Source of the DNA: Leptospira tipperaryensis
GTDB taxonomy: Bacteria > Spirochaetota > Leptospiria > Leptospirales > Leptospiraceae
Reading direction: 5' to 3'
Assembly: GCF_001729245.1 (NCBI RefSeq)
Contig: NZ_CP015217.1
Location: forward strand, 1,676,001 to 1,740,000
Length of the DNA: 64,000 bases
Under the pieces are notes generated by a model that worked only from the letters and a program-made list of their open reading frames with translations, did no database searches and was not told where the DNA came from. The position numbers and the translations under genes are program-made. Numbering within the stretch: the first letter of the stretch is position 1; each line of letters begins with the position of its first letter. Below are positions 30,807 through 44,857 of the stretch, one piece after another.

Positions 30807-32225
30807 TTAATATTTTATTATAAATAGATTATAATCAAAACCAGGTTTTCCTAAAAAAGTTTCACCATTCAATGAACTTTCAGTAAAGCCCGTTAGGTAT
30901 GAATGCCCTAATTGATCACCCGTAATTGAAGAAGCTTCGCAATTAAAACCTTTAAGGCCTGTAATAGAAGTCCAAATTTTATTGCCATTTAAGTCGAATT
31001 TCGTAGTGAATATATTGTGCTTGGCGTTCCTTGCGTCAGAGTGAGTTTGTTTATCTAAATTTCCAGTCGTATAACCCGTAACATAAATGTTTTGATTCTT
31101 ATCGAAAACTATTCCTTTCCCTTCTGCAGTTTTGCCAGAAAGATCAAAACCAATGATTGTAAATCCTAATTGTCGAGTCCAAATGCGATTTCCATTTATA
31201 TCAAATTTAACTATAAGAAGATCCGTTGCATTTTGTGCTGATTCTACTTGATCATCGATATTCCCATTTGTAGATCCGGTAATATAAATGTTTCCGAAAT
31301 TGTCTAAAGTTAATGCATTGGATACTGTGTCTTTTCCAGGAACTCCAGTCTGCTTAGTCCAAAGTTTGTTTCCGTTATTATCAAATTGAATGAGCAAAAA
31401 ATCTGTTGCTGAAACTCCATTCAACGGCGTTCCAGGTGTAGAGAAGGTTAAATAAATCCTTCCATTAGTGCTATCATATGCAATTGCCGAAGGAGATGGA
31501 CCTGCATATAATTTAGTCCATTGTTTTGTTCCAGTAGAATTATACTTTACTATAAAATAACCATTTCCTCCACCTCCAAAGGTTTGGCCATCAAGTCCAC
31601 TCGTAGAAGTTCCGGTAACAAAAATATTACCAGTGGAGTCAGTTACAGCACTTGTAGCACCCGCTTTTCCACCAGCTGCTATGCCAAGCAATCTTGTCCA
31701 AAGTTTGTTCCCATTAGAGTCAAATTTTACTATAAATAAGTCTCTATCAGCGAAATCAGGGGAACCGTCGAAAACCTCTCCGTCTAAAGCTCCATTTGTG
31801 GTTCCAACGGAGTAAACACTTCCAGAAGAATCAGATGCAATTGCAGAAGCATTTGTTTGATCACCTGCAACACCCATTAAGCGCGTCCATTGCTTGGAGC
31901 CGGATGAATTATATTTTGTTACAAAAAGATCGTAAATTCCAGTAAGAGGCTGGCCATCTAAATTTCCTGAAGCTTGCCCCGTTACATAGACATTGTTATT
32001 TTGATCCGATGAAATTGAATTTGCTTTTAGAAGTCCTGAGTTTTGTCCAAGTAGTCGAGTCCATTCCGCTTTTGGTCCGGGAGTTGTTATACCAGAAAAC
32101 AGTTGAACTAGGGAGAATAATGTTAGGTCATCCATTTCTTTCTTATCATGCTTACAGGTAAGAAAGGTTCCTGTTAAAATAAGAATTAAAAGCACATTCT
32201 TGAATATCGTTGGTCTGAAATTCAT
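30807..32225 (-). CDS. SBBP beta-propeller lipoprotein
   Basis: 472 residues. The signal peptide ends TGTFLTC. Eight or so repeats of about 50 residues follow, with the theme NxYVTGxTxGxLDGQ, then DLFVxKYNSSGxKxWTRLLG. This is the seven/eight-bladed SBBP (beta-propeller) pattern common in Leptospira. It belongs to the same minus-strand cluster as the Kelch lipoprotein, TPR protein and ATPase. The ligand is unknown. The DNA here looks AT-richer than in the flanking chromosome. Confidence 0.82.
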   Translation of the reverse strand: MNFRPTIFKNVLLILILTGTFLTCKHDKKEMDDLTLFSLVQLFSGITTPGPKAEWTRLLGQNSGLLKANSISSDQNNNVYVTGQASGNLDGQPLTGIYDLFVTKYNSSGSKQWTRLMGVAGDQTNASAIASDSSGSVYSVGTTNGALDGEVFDGSPDFADRDLFIVKFDSNGNKLWTRLLGIAAGGKAGATSAVTDSTGNIFVTGTSTSGLDGQTFGGGGNGYFIVKYNSTGTKQWTKLYAGPSPSAIAYDSTNGRIYLTFSTPGTPLNGVSATDFLLIQFDNNGNKLWTKQTGVPGKDTVSNALTLDNFGNIYITGSTNGNIDDQVESAQNATDLLIVKFDINGNRIWTRQLGFTIIGFDLSGKTAEGKGIVFDKNQNIYVTGYTTGNLDKQTHSDARNAKHNIFTTKFDLNGNKIWTSITGLKGFNCEASSITGDQLGHSYLTGFTESSLNGETFLGKPGFDYNLFIIKY

Positions 32226-32265
32226 CTTTTCTTTTCTCCCCTATTTAAATAAAAGATAAAGCAAA

Positions 32266-33171
<906 letters not shown>

Positions 33172-33462
33172 GATAGGATTTTCGAAAAAAATAGGTATGG
33201 CTCAGAATAATAATTTCGGTTTCAATTTACAAAGAAAGGGGTCAATTCGCAGAAAACTGATCACTAAAAACAAAAATGCACCTGAGATTTTATAGTCAAG
33301 AGAATTTGAGTTGCAGACATTGAATAAGGGTTTTTAAAGACAAAAAAATATTTTTTAAGGAATAAACGACACTAAAATGTTGCAAAAAATTCATTGACTT
33401 ACCTTATCGCGAAGAGGCTTTCTGTTATCCATCTGGAACTCTTATGGGAACGAACCAAGAAT
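33172..33462. promoter_or_regulatory. Divergent promoter region between the envelope cluster and the Rhs gene
   Basis: An AT-rich 290-bp interval between the starts of the two divergent units. Runs such as AAAAAAATATTTTTTAAGG near 33342-33360 fit a promoter region. No repeated operator was identified. It should carry both promoters and could coordinate them. Confidence 0.45.
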
Positions 33463-36400
33463 ATGAAATTCAATCTCCAAACTATTAACCGTAAATTCAT
33501 CGTTAGATGTTCTCTCCTCCTTTTAATTGCCTTTTCAAGTATCGCATCTTTTCCATTATTACTAATGTTTTCCTCTTCGGGTCCGTCACCCGAAACCGAA
33601 ATTCCTCAGCCACTTCCTGAGGTTGAAGTTGATTCGTTCGGTAATGCGAACCTTTCCATTTCGATTCCTTTTCCTAAAGGTACAAAGAACCTAACCCCGT
33701 CTATTTCACTTGAGTATAATTCGTTGCAGAATGAAGGATTGGTTGGAGGAGGATGGGATCTATCCGGGATCATGACGATCTCATTAAATCCATCAAAAGG
33801 GATTCACAACGACGGAAGCGATTCTTATATTAGCTTTGCTGGCGATTTGGTCCAAACCTCTCCAGGCATATTTCATTCTAAATTAGAATCCTTTTTTCAG
33901 TTTAAGAAATTCGCCGATACTTGGACGGCTCAAGATCGAAATGGAGTTACCTACTTTTTTGGTGAAGATACTTCTACAGAAAATCCAAACTCTAATGCGA
34001 CAATTCGAAATCTAAGTGGAAAATCCAGAATTTGGTCATTGAATCGTGTTCAAGATTTGCAGGGAAATGGATACATTATTAAATACCAGCCTTATAGTTC
34101 TGTGAATGGAACGCCGATTCCAGAAAGAATTTCATACAATCAAGGAAATACAGTTATTTTATTTGAAGATGAAGATCGAAGTGATGCCGTCGAATCTAAT
34201 TTTTTAAATATTCAAGCTAAACTTACGAAACGTCTTAAAACAATTACAGTAAATCAAAGGCAAGACGATGGAAGTATCGCCGAAGCAGAAAAATACACCT
34301 TAAATTATAATTCCAATTCTTTTGATAAAAAAGATAGACTCGTTGGATTAGATCGCAAAAACTACGCGCCTTTAACATTCAATTATAATAATTTACTAAA
34401 CTCTAGTTCAACTTCTACTTCAAAATCATCGCCATCTGCCATTGATATGAGCTATCGTTTTGAAAATACTTCTTTAAAGCCGGATTGTGATTTTGCAGCT
34501 TTAGTTTGTGCCTGTTCCGCGAATCCAACTTGTATGGCTGTTTCTGGCGGATTTGCAGGTTTAGCTTGTGCAGGATATGTAAATTCGATCGGCGATATGT
34601 GTACGAACGGTATTGTAGGTTCTCAAACCTTCCTTGCAACGTTTGATCCCGGTAAACCTCCTGAGCCTGTATGGATTTCTGGAATAATAAAAGAAAATCG
34701 GCTGGTTAGATATGATAGTTCTAATCCAGGTTTAGTAACACCTGTTGCTACTAAAAAATTCAATTTGAATGAGAAATCTAAAGTTTTGCAAGGAGATATA
34801 GATGGCGATCTTGCAACTGACTTTGTTGTATTAGAAAATGACAATACGAAAGCGTCATTGAGACTTTCACTTTCCGATGGGGAATTCGCTCTTTCCGACA
34901 TTGTAGTAAATTTGCCAACAAATCCAAATGCTTTTCAAGGCTTAGTAGATTTGAATGCAGATGGGAAAAGCGATCTAATACAGACCGACGCATCTAATAA
35001 TTTCTTAATTTATTTAGCGGTTGGCGGATCTTTAAGCACAAATCCAATTACTTTGAGTATTCCAGGAATCGGTTCTTCATTTCGTCAATTTGTAGATATG
35101 GATGGAAATGGAATCGCAGATTTCGTAAGGCTGTCGGATAATCCGGATGGAAGTAAAAATCTAAATATCTCATACCTCAGTTTCAGTAGTGGAGTTTTTT
35201 CAGTCCGGGCAAATAGCTCCGTGCACATTGGAATACCTGGCAATGAAGGAGATCGTTTCCTTGCAGATTCAAATGGAGATGGTTATTTAGATCTAATTAC
35301 ATATTCTATCGATACTCTTTATGTGTATTTATCTGACGGACATACTCTTCAATCCCCTTTGAGTTTTCCTGTGAGTTATGCAACACCGTATATTGAAGCA
35401 TCCAGTAGCGGCGCGAACGGTAAACGTTATTCAATGCGTGATATAAATTGGGATGGGGTGTTAGATAGAATTTCTCTGATCAATAATGGCTTTCAAATTG
35501 ATCTCTTCAATCCAAATACAGGTTCCTTTGACTCATCTTTTCAGGTCTCCAATGACGGATCTCAGGTTGCTCAATTTGATATAAACTGGGATGGAAATAT
35601 AGATTCTATTTCGTTTTATACGTTCTTTTTTAATGGGACCGGATTTCACGTTAAGAATGGCACAGATGATAGTAATACGGATGTAGTTTTTGATTACAGC
35701 GAAACGGTGCCGGTTCCTCCAAATCCTGCTTTGCTTGCAGCGGACAGGGATGCAATGTACAGCAATTTTGTGAATACAAAAACTTTCGCAGATGCCGATG
35801 GAGATGGGAAAGCAGATTTCATTCGATTCTCGAATGGAAAAATCTATATTTCTTATTCTCGGAGTAAAAATAATAGTTTGTTTTATTCAAATGGAGGAGA
35901 CTCCAGCTTTTCTTCTCCTTCCTTCTCAATGGCAGTCGATACAAATCAAGATGGTCGGATAGATTTTATTGGGTTTCGTGCCACAATCCGAGATTTGGTT
36001 GTTCCGACGCTATGGAATAATCTTCCTACGTTTGAAAGAAATACTTTTGCCCACAGTAACGCGATGAATATCGATTTTATCGAACCAGTATATTCCAATA
36101 AAATTTCTCACGGTCTGCTTACGGATGTTCTGGGAACACAAGAAAAGGGAATCCAAATTAGCTACGCAAATACTTTTGATGTCTCAAACCCAAGTGTTAC
36201 AAATGCGGTAAATATTAATTCAGTAGGAGCGTTTCTAAAACCAAATTTAAGTCCATATTCGGTTGCTACAAATGTATATACACAAGTTGCAAATGGATTA
36301 GGAGAATCTGAATTGTATGTATATGAAGATTCACGGATTTATGTAAAGGATCAGGACAATCGAAGCATGATGGGATTCGCGAAAGTGACTTCTGCGGAAA

Positions 36401-39400
36401 CTTTATCGGGTAAGAAAAATGTCTGCTTCTATCAAGGCACTAATCCAAATTTTGTTGGCATTGAGACCGGGAAAGATGAATATTTGAACAATCGTTTGAT
36501 GTCATCTACCGTTTCAACTTTTACTTCTTTGACTAGCTCCTTTGGAACGGTAAATGTACGAAAAACTCAGGATGTTTCAACGCAGTATCAAAACGGTATT
36601 CTCCTTTCGAGTTCTCAAACGAATTATACTTATGATCTATATAACAATATCCTCTCAAAAGTAACTCAAATTGATTCTGATCCTTCTTTAACTCTGCGTG
36701 AGGATGCGATTTATAACTCATCGTTATCGGATTGGGTCTTATCGGAAGTAATTCAACAGAGCAAGTCTCAGGGTGGGGTTTTAAGTTCTCAATTAGAATT
36801 TTCTTATTCGAATCATTTGCTATCGGATAAGAAGACTCTGGTTAAAGCAGGAACAACTCAGTATTCTATTCAATCATTTCTCGCTTATGATTCTTTTGGA
36901 AATCCAACTTCAATACGAGATCCGAATGGAAATCTTTCAACGCTGGAATATGATTTAGTAACGAATAGCTATGTTACGAAAGTTGTGAATTCGCTTGGTC
37001 ATCAGACAAATAAAACTTATGATTACGTCTTTGGAAAGGAACTTACTTTAACGGATGAAAATGGGAATACTTCTCAAAAACTTTATGATTTCTATGGTCG
37101 AGAGATTGGAACAAAATATCCTGGAGAAACCAATTGGTCCGAAGTCGTCGATTATATTCAAACAGGGAGTCCGTCCGGAGAGAAAGTTAAAAAGACAATT
37201 TATGATCCGAAAACCGGAGATACGTATACTCAGGAAACTAATGATGCATTTGGTAGAACTGTAAAGACTGAAAGACTCGTAGCAGATGCGATCGTCTTTA
37301 CTCAGGATACTGCATACAACTCAAATGGAACAATAATCAGTAAAAATGAGCCTTACCCAGGCACGGTTCCTTTTATAACGACAAATTACACCTATGATAT
37401 TGAAAATAAAGTAATCAAAGTTTCTGATACTTCTGGTAAAATAAGTGATATTAGCTATTCGGCATTCAATGTAACGACGCTTACGAGCGTTAGCGGAACT
37501 CTGGTTGAAACTCTTTTGGAGACCAAGAACCAGTTGGGACAGCTTGTCTTGAAGACAAAGAATGGCAAATCAATCGGATATTCCTATAATTCCCAAGGAA
37601 TCGCAAATAAAATAACAGATCCGGAAGGTAAGAATATAATTTTTTCATATGATCTTATGGGAAATAAGTTTAGTCAGACTACGCCCGATACTGGTACGAC
37701 AACGTTTGTCAATTCTCCTACAGGTAAGGTGTTACAACAGACCAATGCAAATGGATATAGTACAGTCTATCAATATGATAATATCGATAGACTGATCAGA
37801 ATAACCGGGACTCACTCCAGTGGAGCGACGCAGAATGTCCAGCTTACATATGATGAGCCAGCCTCTATAAACGGAAAAGGTAGGCTGACTTCTGTCATTG
37901 ACATGATCGGTAAAGTGGAATTTCAATATGATGCAAGAGGAAATCAGAATAAGATTAAGAAAACCTTAAACCAAGAGGACCTTTCTTTGATTTTCTTAAA
38001 AGATTACGATTTTGGAAATCGACCTACTGCTATTACATATCCCGACGGAACTGTGATTCATAACCAATATACGGTTGGAGGTTACTTAACTTCAGTTACG
38101 ATGGATACAGCTGATGGGAGTAGCGCTGGTCATTCGGTAGTAAATTACACTGGCCCCTTGGTAGAAAATGGGAAGTATAAAGTTTTACGGGGTGTCGGAA
38201 ATGGAGTTCAAACTAGTATTTACTTCGATCCTATCTTTAGAAGACCAACTGAAATCATTAGTGCATTCGATACGGATGTTTATGAAAGTTTAAAGTATGA
38301 ATACGATTTGGCGCAAAATATTACCAAAATCGAGGATTTAAGAAATCCAAGTAGAACTCAGATTTTCCAATATGATCAATTCAATCGAGTTACCAACTCA
38401 GCTGGGAAATATGGAAGCGAGGACTATCAATACTCTGATGCTGGGAATTTAATTAAGAAAGGTGGGAATATTTACTCTTATAATGGGAGCAACGTGCATG
38501 CAGTTACTCGGATAACCTCTCCACAGGGAACTCAACTCTATTCCTATGATAGTTCCGGTTTGATGACCAATCGAGACGGAGATACTTTGGAATATAACCC
38601 TATGGGAAAACTTCAAAGGATTCTAACAAAAGATGGGGAAGTGATGACCTTTGACTATGATTACAAGGGTTCAAGAATTCGAAAAAGTAAACAATCCGAT
38701 GCATCAAGTGTCGTTAGTATTGATGGTTTGTATGAAATTAGTTTCCGTCCCGGTTTTACACCAATTCATACAGTTTATATCAAAGGCTTGGAAGATGAAA
38801 TTGTTTCTCAGATTGGTCTCCAGAATGTAAATCTTTTGACAGACGCACATTTCTCTTCGAAAGAAACTGAGATAGCTTCTGCTGTTATGAGCCCAAAAGA
38901 ATCTATTTGCAAAGGTATCGCTATTGATTGTTTTCAGTATTATAAAAATCGATTTTTAAACGAAAAAAATATGCCGACCGCCTTGAGCTGGATTTTCGAT
39001 ATTCGAGATGGCAAAATTGGAAATAGATTCCGTCTCGGCGTAATGGCCTTATTCGGAATTTGTGTGATTAGCTTTGTTGGAATGGTTCTCTACGGAACAC
39101 CTACGTTTAAAAATCTAAAACCGACACAAGCGGGAGTGACGCCTGTCTTAATACTAAGCGTCTTTATGAGTTTTAATTTCTTTTCTTGTGGACTTCTTCC
39201 CGGAACTGGCAATAAGAATGGAGATCCTCCTTGGATAGCTTTACCTTCGACGATTCCAGTTGACACTCCATCTGTCTCCAATCCCGGCGTAGGTGGAGGT
39301 TCTAACCCAGGTGGAAGCCCGGTTCCCGGAATGATTTTCTTTCACCCGAACCATTTGGGTTCTATAACAATGGCAACAAATGGAGCAGGAAAACCTATTT

Positions 39401-40194
39401 CAGGTGGCTCGGCGACTGGAACAAGCTTTGTCTCTTACAAACCTTATGGTGAAATTTTAAGAACTGATTCTTATGGTCCAGATGCTTTCCGTTACAAATA
39501 TGCAGGGCAAGAAGAAGATAAAGAAACAGGCTTACTGTTCTATAAATCGAGATATTATGATCCGACTGTGGGTCGATTCTTGCAATCGGATTCAGTAGTG
39601 GACACGGAGTCTTTGGTTGGTAGTAATCTATTTATGTTTGTGGATGGGAATCCATTGCAATATAATGATCCGACTGGAAACAATGCCTGGATTCATATGT
39701 TTAATCGAATAATTGGTCATATGTTAGGCAAAGATTTTGGCTCGAAAAACATAGATAAAAAACTTAGCACTAGTGGGATTTCTAAAGGGTTGAGCGGGGG
39801 GATGTTTGGCTCAAATTCATTCTTCCGTCATTTTGAAAATAAGAAACTTGGTCAATTGGTTGGTTCTGGAAAAGCTAAGAATTGGATAAAAGAAAATATT
39901 AATTCATCTAAAGTTTCCGCAATATTTGCGAAATCATTAGGGTGCTCAAATACAACTTATAATCCATTATGTTCAACGTTTGAAAAGATGTTAGGACCGC
40001 GTGATGCATGTGTTAAAGCCCGAGAAGTTGGAAAGGATGCAAGAGATAAAATCGGTAACGGAATGACTATTATCGGAGCCTATGCTGGGATTTTAGGATA
40101 TGAACTCCTTGGCGCGTTCCTCATCATGATAGATGTCGGTACTTTGATAAATGCAACTATGAGATGTCGCGGAGATTCAGGTCCAATGCTGTGA
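33463..40194 (+). CDS. SpvB/FG-GAP/Rhs-repeat giant protein
   Basis: 2,243 residues from the ATG at 33463; an earlier in-frame ATG at 33394 lacks support. A hydrophobic leader ([20 protein letters not shown]) precedes an SpvB-like domain ([26 protein letters not shown]). Eight Ca-loop/VCBS-like units at about residues 444-830 have a DxNxDGxxD core (for example [33 protein letters not shown]). YD/Rhs repeats run about 1140-1750, and the Rhs-associated core is at about 2005-2075 ([33 protein letters not shown], ending [10 protein letters not shown]). The last 165 or so residues would be the variable tip. Two hydrophobic segments, about 1856-1875 and 1894-1912, sit unusually just before the core. 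By analogy with TcB/Rhs shells it may encapsulate its C-terminal tip. Confidence 0.88.
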   Translation: MKFNLQTINRKFIVRCSLLLLIAFSSIASFPLLLMFSSSGPSPETEIPQPLPEVEVDSFGNANLSISIPFPKGTKNLTPSISLEYNSLQNEGLVGGGWDLSGIMTISLNPSKGIHNDGSDSYISFAGDLVQTSPGIFHSKLESFFQFKKFADTWTAQDRNGVTYFFGEDTSTENPNSNATIRNLSGKSRIWSLNRVQDLQGNGYIIKYQPYSSVNGTPIPERISYNQGNTVILFEDEDRSDAVESNFLNIQAKLTKRLKTITVNQRQDDGSIAEAEKYTLNYNSNSFDKKDRLVGLDRKNYAPLTFNYNNLLNSSSTSTSKSSPSAIDMSYRFENTSLKPDCDFAALVCACSANPTCMAVSGGFAGLACAGYVNSIGDMCTNGIVGSQTFLATFDPGKPPEPVWISGIIKENRLVRYDSSNPGLVTPVATKKFNLNEKSKVLQGDIDGDLATDFVVLENDNTKASLRLSLSDGEFALSDIVVNLPTNPNAFQGLVDLNADGKSDLIQTDASNNFLIYLAVGGSLSTNPITLSIPGIGSSFRQFVDMDGNGIADFVRLSDNPDGSKNLNISYLSFSSGVFSVRANSSVHIGIPGNEGDRFLADSNGDGYLDLITYSIDTLYVYLSDGHTLQSPLSFPVSYATPYIEASSSGANGKRYSMRDINWDGVLDRISLINNGFQIDLFNPNTGSFDSSFQVSNDGSQVAQFDINWDGNIDSISFYTFFFNGTGFHVKNGTDDSNTDVVFDYSETVPVPPNPALLAADRDAMYSNFVNTKTFADADGDGKADFIRFSNGKIYISYSRSKNNSLFYSNGGDSSFSSPSFSMAVDTNQDGRIDFIGFRATIRDLVVPTLWNNLPTFERNTFAHSNAMNIDFIEPVYSNKISHGLLTDVLGTQEKGIQISYANTFDVSNPSVTNAVNINSVGAFLKPNLSPYSVATNVYTQVANGLGESELYVYEDSRIYVKDQDNRSMMGFAKVTSAETLSGKKNVCFYQGTNPNFVGIETGKDEYLNNRLMSSTVSTFTSLTSSFGTVNVRKTQDVSTQYQNGILLSSSQTNYTYDLYNNILSKVTQIDSDPSLTLREDAIYNSSLSDWVLSEVIQQSKSQGGVLSSQLEFSYSNHLLSDKKTLVKAGTTQYSIQSFLAYDSFGNPTSIRDPNGNLSTLEYDLVTNSYVTKVVNSLGHQTNKTYDYVFGKELTLTDENGNTSQKLYDFYGREIGTKYPGETNWSEVVDYIQTGSPSGEKVKKTIYDPKTGDTYTQETNDAFGRTVKTERLVADAIVFTQDTAYNSNGTIISKNEPYPGTVPFITTNYTYDIENKVIKVSDTSGKISDISYSAFNVTTLTSVSGTLVETLLETKNQLGQLVLKTKNGKSIGYSYNSQGIANKITDPEGKNIIFSYDLMGNKFSQTTPDTGTTTFVNSPTGKVLQQTNANGYSTVYQYDNIDRLIRITGTHSSGATQNVQLTYDEPASINGKGRLTSVIDMIGKVEFQYDARGNQNKIKKTLNQEDLSLIFLKDYDFGNRPTAITYPDGTVIHNQYTVGGYLTSVTMDTADGSSAGHSVVNYTGPLVENGKYKVLRGVGNGVQTSIYFDPIFRRPTEIISAFDTDVYESLKYEYDLAQNITKIEDLRNPSRTQIFQYDQFNRVTNSAGKYGSEDYQYSDAGNLIKKGGNIYSYNGSNVHAVTRITSPQGTQLYSYDSSGLMTNRDGDTLEYNPMGKLQRILTKDGEVMTFDYDYKGSRIRKSKQSDASSVVSIDGLYEISFRPGFTPIHTVYIKGLEDEIVSQIGLQNVNLLTDAHFSSKETEIASAVMSPKESICKGIAIDCFQYYKNRFLNEKNMPTALSWIFDIRDGKIGNRFRLGVMALFGICVISFVGMVLYGTPTFKNLKPTQAGVTPVLILSVFMSFNFFSCGLLPGTGNKNGDPPWIALPSTIPVDTPSVSNPGVGGGSNPGGSPVPGMIFFHPNHLGSITMATNGAGKPISGGSATGTSFVSYKPYGEILRTDSYGPDAFRYKYAGQEEDKETGLLFYKSRYYDPTVGRFLQSDSVVDTESLVGSNLFMFVDGNPLQYNDPTGNNAWIHMFNRIIGHMLGKDFGSKNIDKKLSTSGISKGLSGGMFGSNSFFRHFENKKLGQLVGSGKAKNWIKENINSSKVSAIFAKSLGCSNTTYNPLCSTFEKMLGPRDACVKAREVGKDARDKIGNGMTIIGAYAGILGYELLGAFLIMIDVGTLINATMRCRGDSGPML

Positions 40195-40243
40195 TTTGAA
40201 AATTTAACTATTGAAAATATTTGGAGAAAAAACATTGGCTAAT

Positions 40244-40918
40244 ATGAAATTACCATTTATTCCTATAATGTTACTTTTAATTTTCCAATGTAGTCCTTCC
40301 GCTTCTGGACCAACTAAGCAATCAGAGTTAGAATTCTCTAATGAAAGTAAAAATCAAATAATCTTTTCTCTTTCGGACTTTAACGATCAATCTGTTTATG
40401 CAAATATTAATTTGAAAAGAGAGATGGCAAATCAAAGTTCGGAACATGAAAGTCATCAGCCAGACATTGACCTGGATCTAAAAATGAAAGATCCAATTAT
40501 AGAGATAGAACTTACATCAGGCACCTATTCCGGAAACATTACTCTCTCATATTGGACAATGAAGCCTTTGATTTATAACTATGCAGCTAAGACTACATTC
40601 TATTTTAAAAAAGGACGGACTCAAATACAAAATTTTGATTCAAATGATTTTACTAAAAGTTGTATTTCTGAAAGATACGACCAACCTGAAGATGGTGAAC
40701 GGATATATTACTGTCCTCCATTGGATTTAGGCAAAGGAAAGATTTTGTTTAAATTAGCACATAAGGCGACGAAAAGTTTAAATAAAAAATGGACGGCTTA
40801 CACATGGGGTGTTGTTATTTTAGGCCTTTTTAATCCAGTGCCATATTATGGTTTCTTGGCGCCTGTTTTCGGGGGTATAGCTAGATTTAATAATGAAATA
40901 ATTTTGGATGTAAATTAG
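40244..40918 (+). CDS. Small lipoprotein following the Rhs gene
   Basis: 224 residues from the ATG at 40244. A TTG at 40235 has better spacing from GGAG, and a TTG at 40211 is also possible. The signal peptide LPFIPIMLLLIFQC carries a lipobox-like IFQC. The mature part has no recognised domain. It has a strand-rich middle (IIEIELTSGTYSGNITLSYW) and a hydrophobic segment near the end (TAYTWGVVILGLFNPVPYYGFLAPVFGGI). It lies 50 bp after the Rhs stop on the same strand. Its position is that of an immunity or accessory protein, but lipid anchoring and a membrane-like segment make this an inference. Confidence 0.6.
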   Translation: MKLPFIPIMLLLIFQCSPSASGPTKQSELEFSNESKNQIIFSLSDFNDQSVYANINLKREMANQSSEHESHQPDIDLDLKMKDPIIEIELTSGTYSGNITLSYWTMKPLIYNYAAKTTFYFKKGRTQIQNFDSNDFTKSCISERYDQPEDGERIYYCPPLDLGKGKILFKLAHKATKSLNKKWTAYTWGVVILGLFNPVPYYGFLAPVFGGIARFNNEIILDVN

Positions 40919-41183
40919 AAATTTTTTACTGATGATCATTTCTTAATGTATGAATCAAATTGGCGTCAATTTTTAAAAGCATAATAATCTCTTTACTCTG
41001 TTTTTCGAGTTAGGTTCAAATTGTTCAAGCAGAGTTAATGTAGAAGTTAATATTTGGCCCGGATATTTGAAAATAGTAGAATAATTGAATATTATGATCC
41101 AAGAATATTCTTTAAATGTAAATTATTTTTATTAAAAACTCCTTGTTTTTAAATCTGGTTCCGAGTTCTGCTTCGAGTTTAAG

Positions 41184-42599
<1,416 letters not shown>

Positions 42600-43697
42600 G
42601 CTGTCTTGAGTTTGAACCGTTTTTTGATTGGCTTCATAAGAGCGGTTGACTTCGATCATTTCCACCATTTCGGTAACTACGCTTACGTTAGACGCTTCAA
42701 GATAACCTTGAAGAATCGAAGGTTCGTCTTTGAGTTCGAAAGGAACTGGTTCTCCGGACTCCGGGGTATCCGCATAAAAGGAATCGCCTTCTTTGTCTAG
42801 ATGACGAGGATTTTCAACCGTTCTAATTTTAAGTTTATCGAGAAGGACGGGGGTTTCGAAACGATTTTTTTCTAAAGAAGTCCCGTTGATTGGATCGTTT
42901 CCGATCTCACCGTTGATCCAGACCTCTCCGTTTTCTTTGATCAAAAAGTTTCCTCTTGCGACTCGGATCGGTCCGTTTTCTCCCATCAAGGGAAAACCTT
43001 GCGGTGTTACTAGGTAGCCGTTTGTGTCCATGACAAAGGCTCCGCTTCGAGAAAGTCTTTCTCCTCGATTGGTCATTACGCTAAAGAATGCAGGATGTTC
43101 GTTTCCAGGTTTATCCTGGAGCATGATGTCGAAAGGATTTTCCGTCTTCTTAACGGCTCCTTGTTCAAAACGAGTATAGACCTCGTTTACTTCTCCACCT
43201 AATCCAAGTTTGCCGACAACCGGCGCCGTATCGAAGGAACCCATAGGAACCTTGCCGACCCCGTCTTCGTCGAAACGATGGAGTAAAAGTTCAGGAAATG
43301 TTTTAAAGACGGTAGTATCTCTTTTAAAAGCCGTCTTATCGACGTTAGCAAGGTTATTTGAAATTACATCCATTCTAGTCTGCTGGATGATCATCCCGTT
43401 CGCGCCTGTATACATTCCTCTAAGCATTTTCTTTCTCCTCTACTTTCTAAGGATCGGTGGATTTAGAAATTCTCATTAGATTTTTGAAGACATAAATAAG
43501 AAAAGAATCCAGTTCACTCGGATTTTCCCGCGATATTTGGCGGATTTACCCGATTTTGGGAATTTTAAACTGGCTTATAAGAATTTTCCCGGATCGGGAA
43601 AAGGGGGCTTGTTCCGGTTACGATGAGCATTGCAAAAAGAATCGTTATCGTCGAAACTTCGATTGCTTCCTACAAAAGGAATTTTGAAAGGATCGGC

Positions 43698-44132
43698 CTA
43701 TTTTCTTTTGCCTTTGAGAGTAATTAAAAGATTACAATTTTCTAAAGAACTCCCGGTTTTCTCTTCGAAGTCTTTTTTGAGTTCCGAAAGAATCTTTTCC
43801 TGAAGTTTGGAATCCAGCTCGATATCAAAAATTTCCCCGGTTTCCTCATCCAGCGCGTGATGGTGATTTCTCACGTTCGAATCGTAGAGAGTGATTCCGG
43901 ACTTTAGTTCGAGAAGATTTACGATCCCTTTCTCGGCAAAGAGTTTAAGATTATTGAATATGGTTGCGCGAGAAGCGTTCGGAAAGTGTTCGTTTATCAA
44001 TTGAAACACTTGATCCGCGGTCAGATGTTGAGGTTCGGAAAGCAGAAGATTCGCCATCTGCAACCTCTGAACGGTCACGTTGATCCCCGCGTCCTCCAGA
44101 ATTTTTTTGCTTCTCTCGTAAGAATCCTTCAT
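43698..44132 (-). CDS. perR: Fur-family peroxide-sensing regulator PerR
   Basis: 144 residues. The winged helix is at about 1-85 ([55 protein letters not shown]), followed by the metal-binding hinge ([25 protein letters not shown]) and dimerisation strands. It closely resembles Leptospira PerR, the repressor of catalase and other peroxide genes, in which a regulatory metal site is oxidised by peroxide. Only one Cys (LENCNL) is present, so the CxxC structural zinc pairs of Bacillus PerR are missing, as known for leptospiral PerR. It is divergent from the ankyrin-katE operon. Confidence 0.92.
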   Translation of the reverse strand: MKDSYERSKKILEDAGINVTVQRLQMANLLLSEPQHLTADQVFQLINEHFPNASRATIFNNLKLFAEKGIVNLLELKSGITLYDSNVRNHHHALDEETGEIFDIELDSKLQEKILSELKKDFEEKTGSSLENCNLLITLKGKRK

Positions 44133-44171
44133 AAGATCAACCTCTCGGATTTCCTTTTTTTTGTCATCAAT

Positions 44172-44230
44172 TTAGACTAATTCTAAAAAAAGACTTGTGC
44201 TAATTTTTAACAATATTATACTAAGTCTAA
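44172..44230. promoter_or_regulatory. Two PerR-box-like operators between perR and ankyrin-katE
   Basis: TTAGACTAATTCTAA at 44172-44186 fits the 7-1-7 Fur/PerR box pattern with the TTAGA/TCTAA outer arms perfect. TTATACTAAGTCTAA at 44216-44230 is a second, slightly imperfect match. They are 30 bp apart between divergent starts, which suits autoregulation of perR and control of katE. Confidence 0.65.
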
Positions 44231-44314
44231 ATATAGATTATATCTCAAATATTAAAATTTTTAGAGAATTTGGCTTTTGGAAGCAGATTTTATTCAATCG
44301 AAGGGAGGCGCTCA

Positions 44315-44857
44315 ATGGAAACAAATTCTATTTCGGAGAATTTTTTGGATTCTCTTCAAACGCAAACAATGTCTTGGGAAGAATTTCGAAAGAGTATGGT
44401 TTCGGAAGATCTTTGTTTTGACCTTTCCAGAAGAGGAGATCTTCCAGGACTTTCTCCTCTTCTTCAAACGTTCGGCGACCTTGAACGGAAGAATCAAAAG
44501 GGTTACACCTTACTCATGTTAGCCGCTTACAACGGTCAAGAGGAGACGGTTCGTTTTCTCATTTCGAAAGGAGCGGACGTCAACTCCACGGATGATTCTG
44601 GAAGTTCGATTCTTATGGGAGCCGCCTTCAAAGGATTTGATAACGTCGTGGAAATTCTACTAAAAGCCGGGGCCGATAAAAATTACAAAAATTCCAAAGG
44701 TCAAAACGCATTACAATTCGCTGAAATGTTCGGCCGAAAACGAGTCGGCGAACTCCTCTCTGAAAGGAAACCCAATCGATCGGGTCGTTTCATTTCGTTT
44801 ATCAATTCTTGGATTCGATACTTTACTCAAAACTCGCTCAAAGGAGGCAGACAATGA
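44315..44857 (+). CDS. Ankyrin-repeat protein coupled to catalase
   Basis: 180 residues from the ATG at 44315, preceded by GGGAGG. Three or four ankyrin repeats are visible: [64 protein letters not shown] and [20 protein letters not shown]. Small ankyrin proteins encoded beside catalases (AnkB type) are reported to support catalase activity, and in Leptospira an ankyrin gene precedes katE. The TGA overlaps the katE ATG (ATGA at 44854-44857). Its location is presumably cytoplasmic or periplasmic; no signal peptide is visible. Confidence 0.88.
   Translation: METNSISENFLDSLQTQTMSWEEFRKSMVSEDLCFDLSRRGDLPGLSPLLQTFGDLERKNQKGYTLLMLAAYNGQEETVRFLISKGADVNSTDDSGSSILMGAAFKGFDNVVEILLKAGADKNYKNSKGQNALQFAEMFGRKRVGELLSERKPNRSGRFISFINSWIRYFTQNSLKGGRQ

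Noticed and set aside
36880..38700. Periodic YD motifs as a DNA repeat array
   Set aside because: These are Rhs protein repeats with variable DNA sequence.
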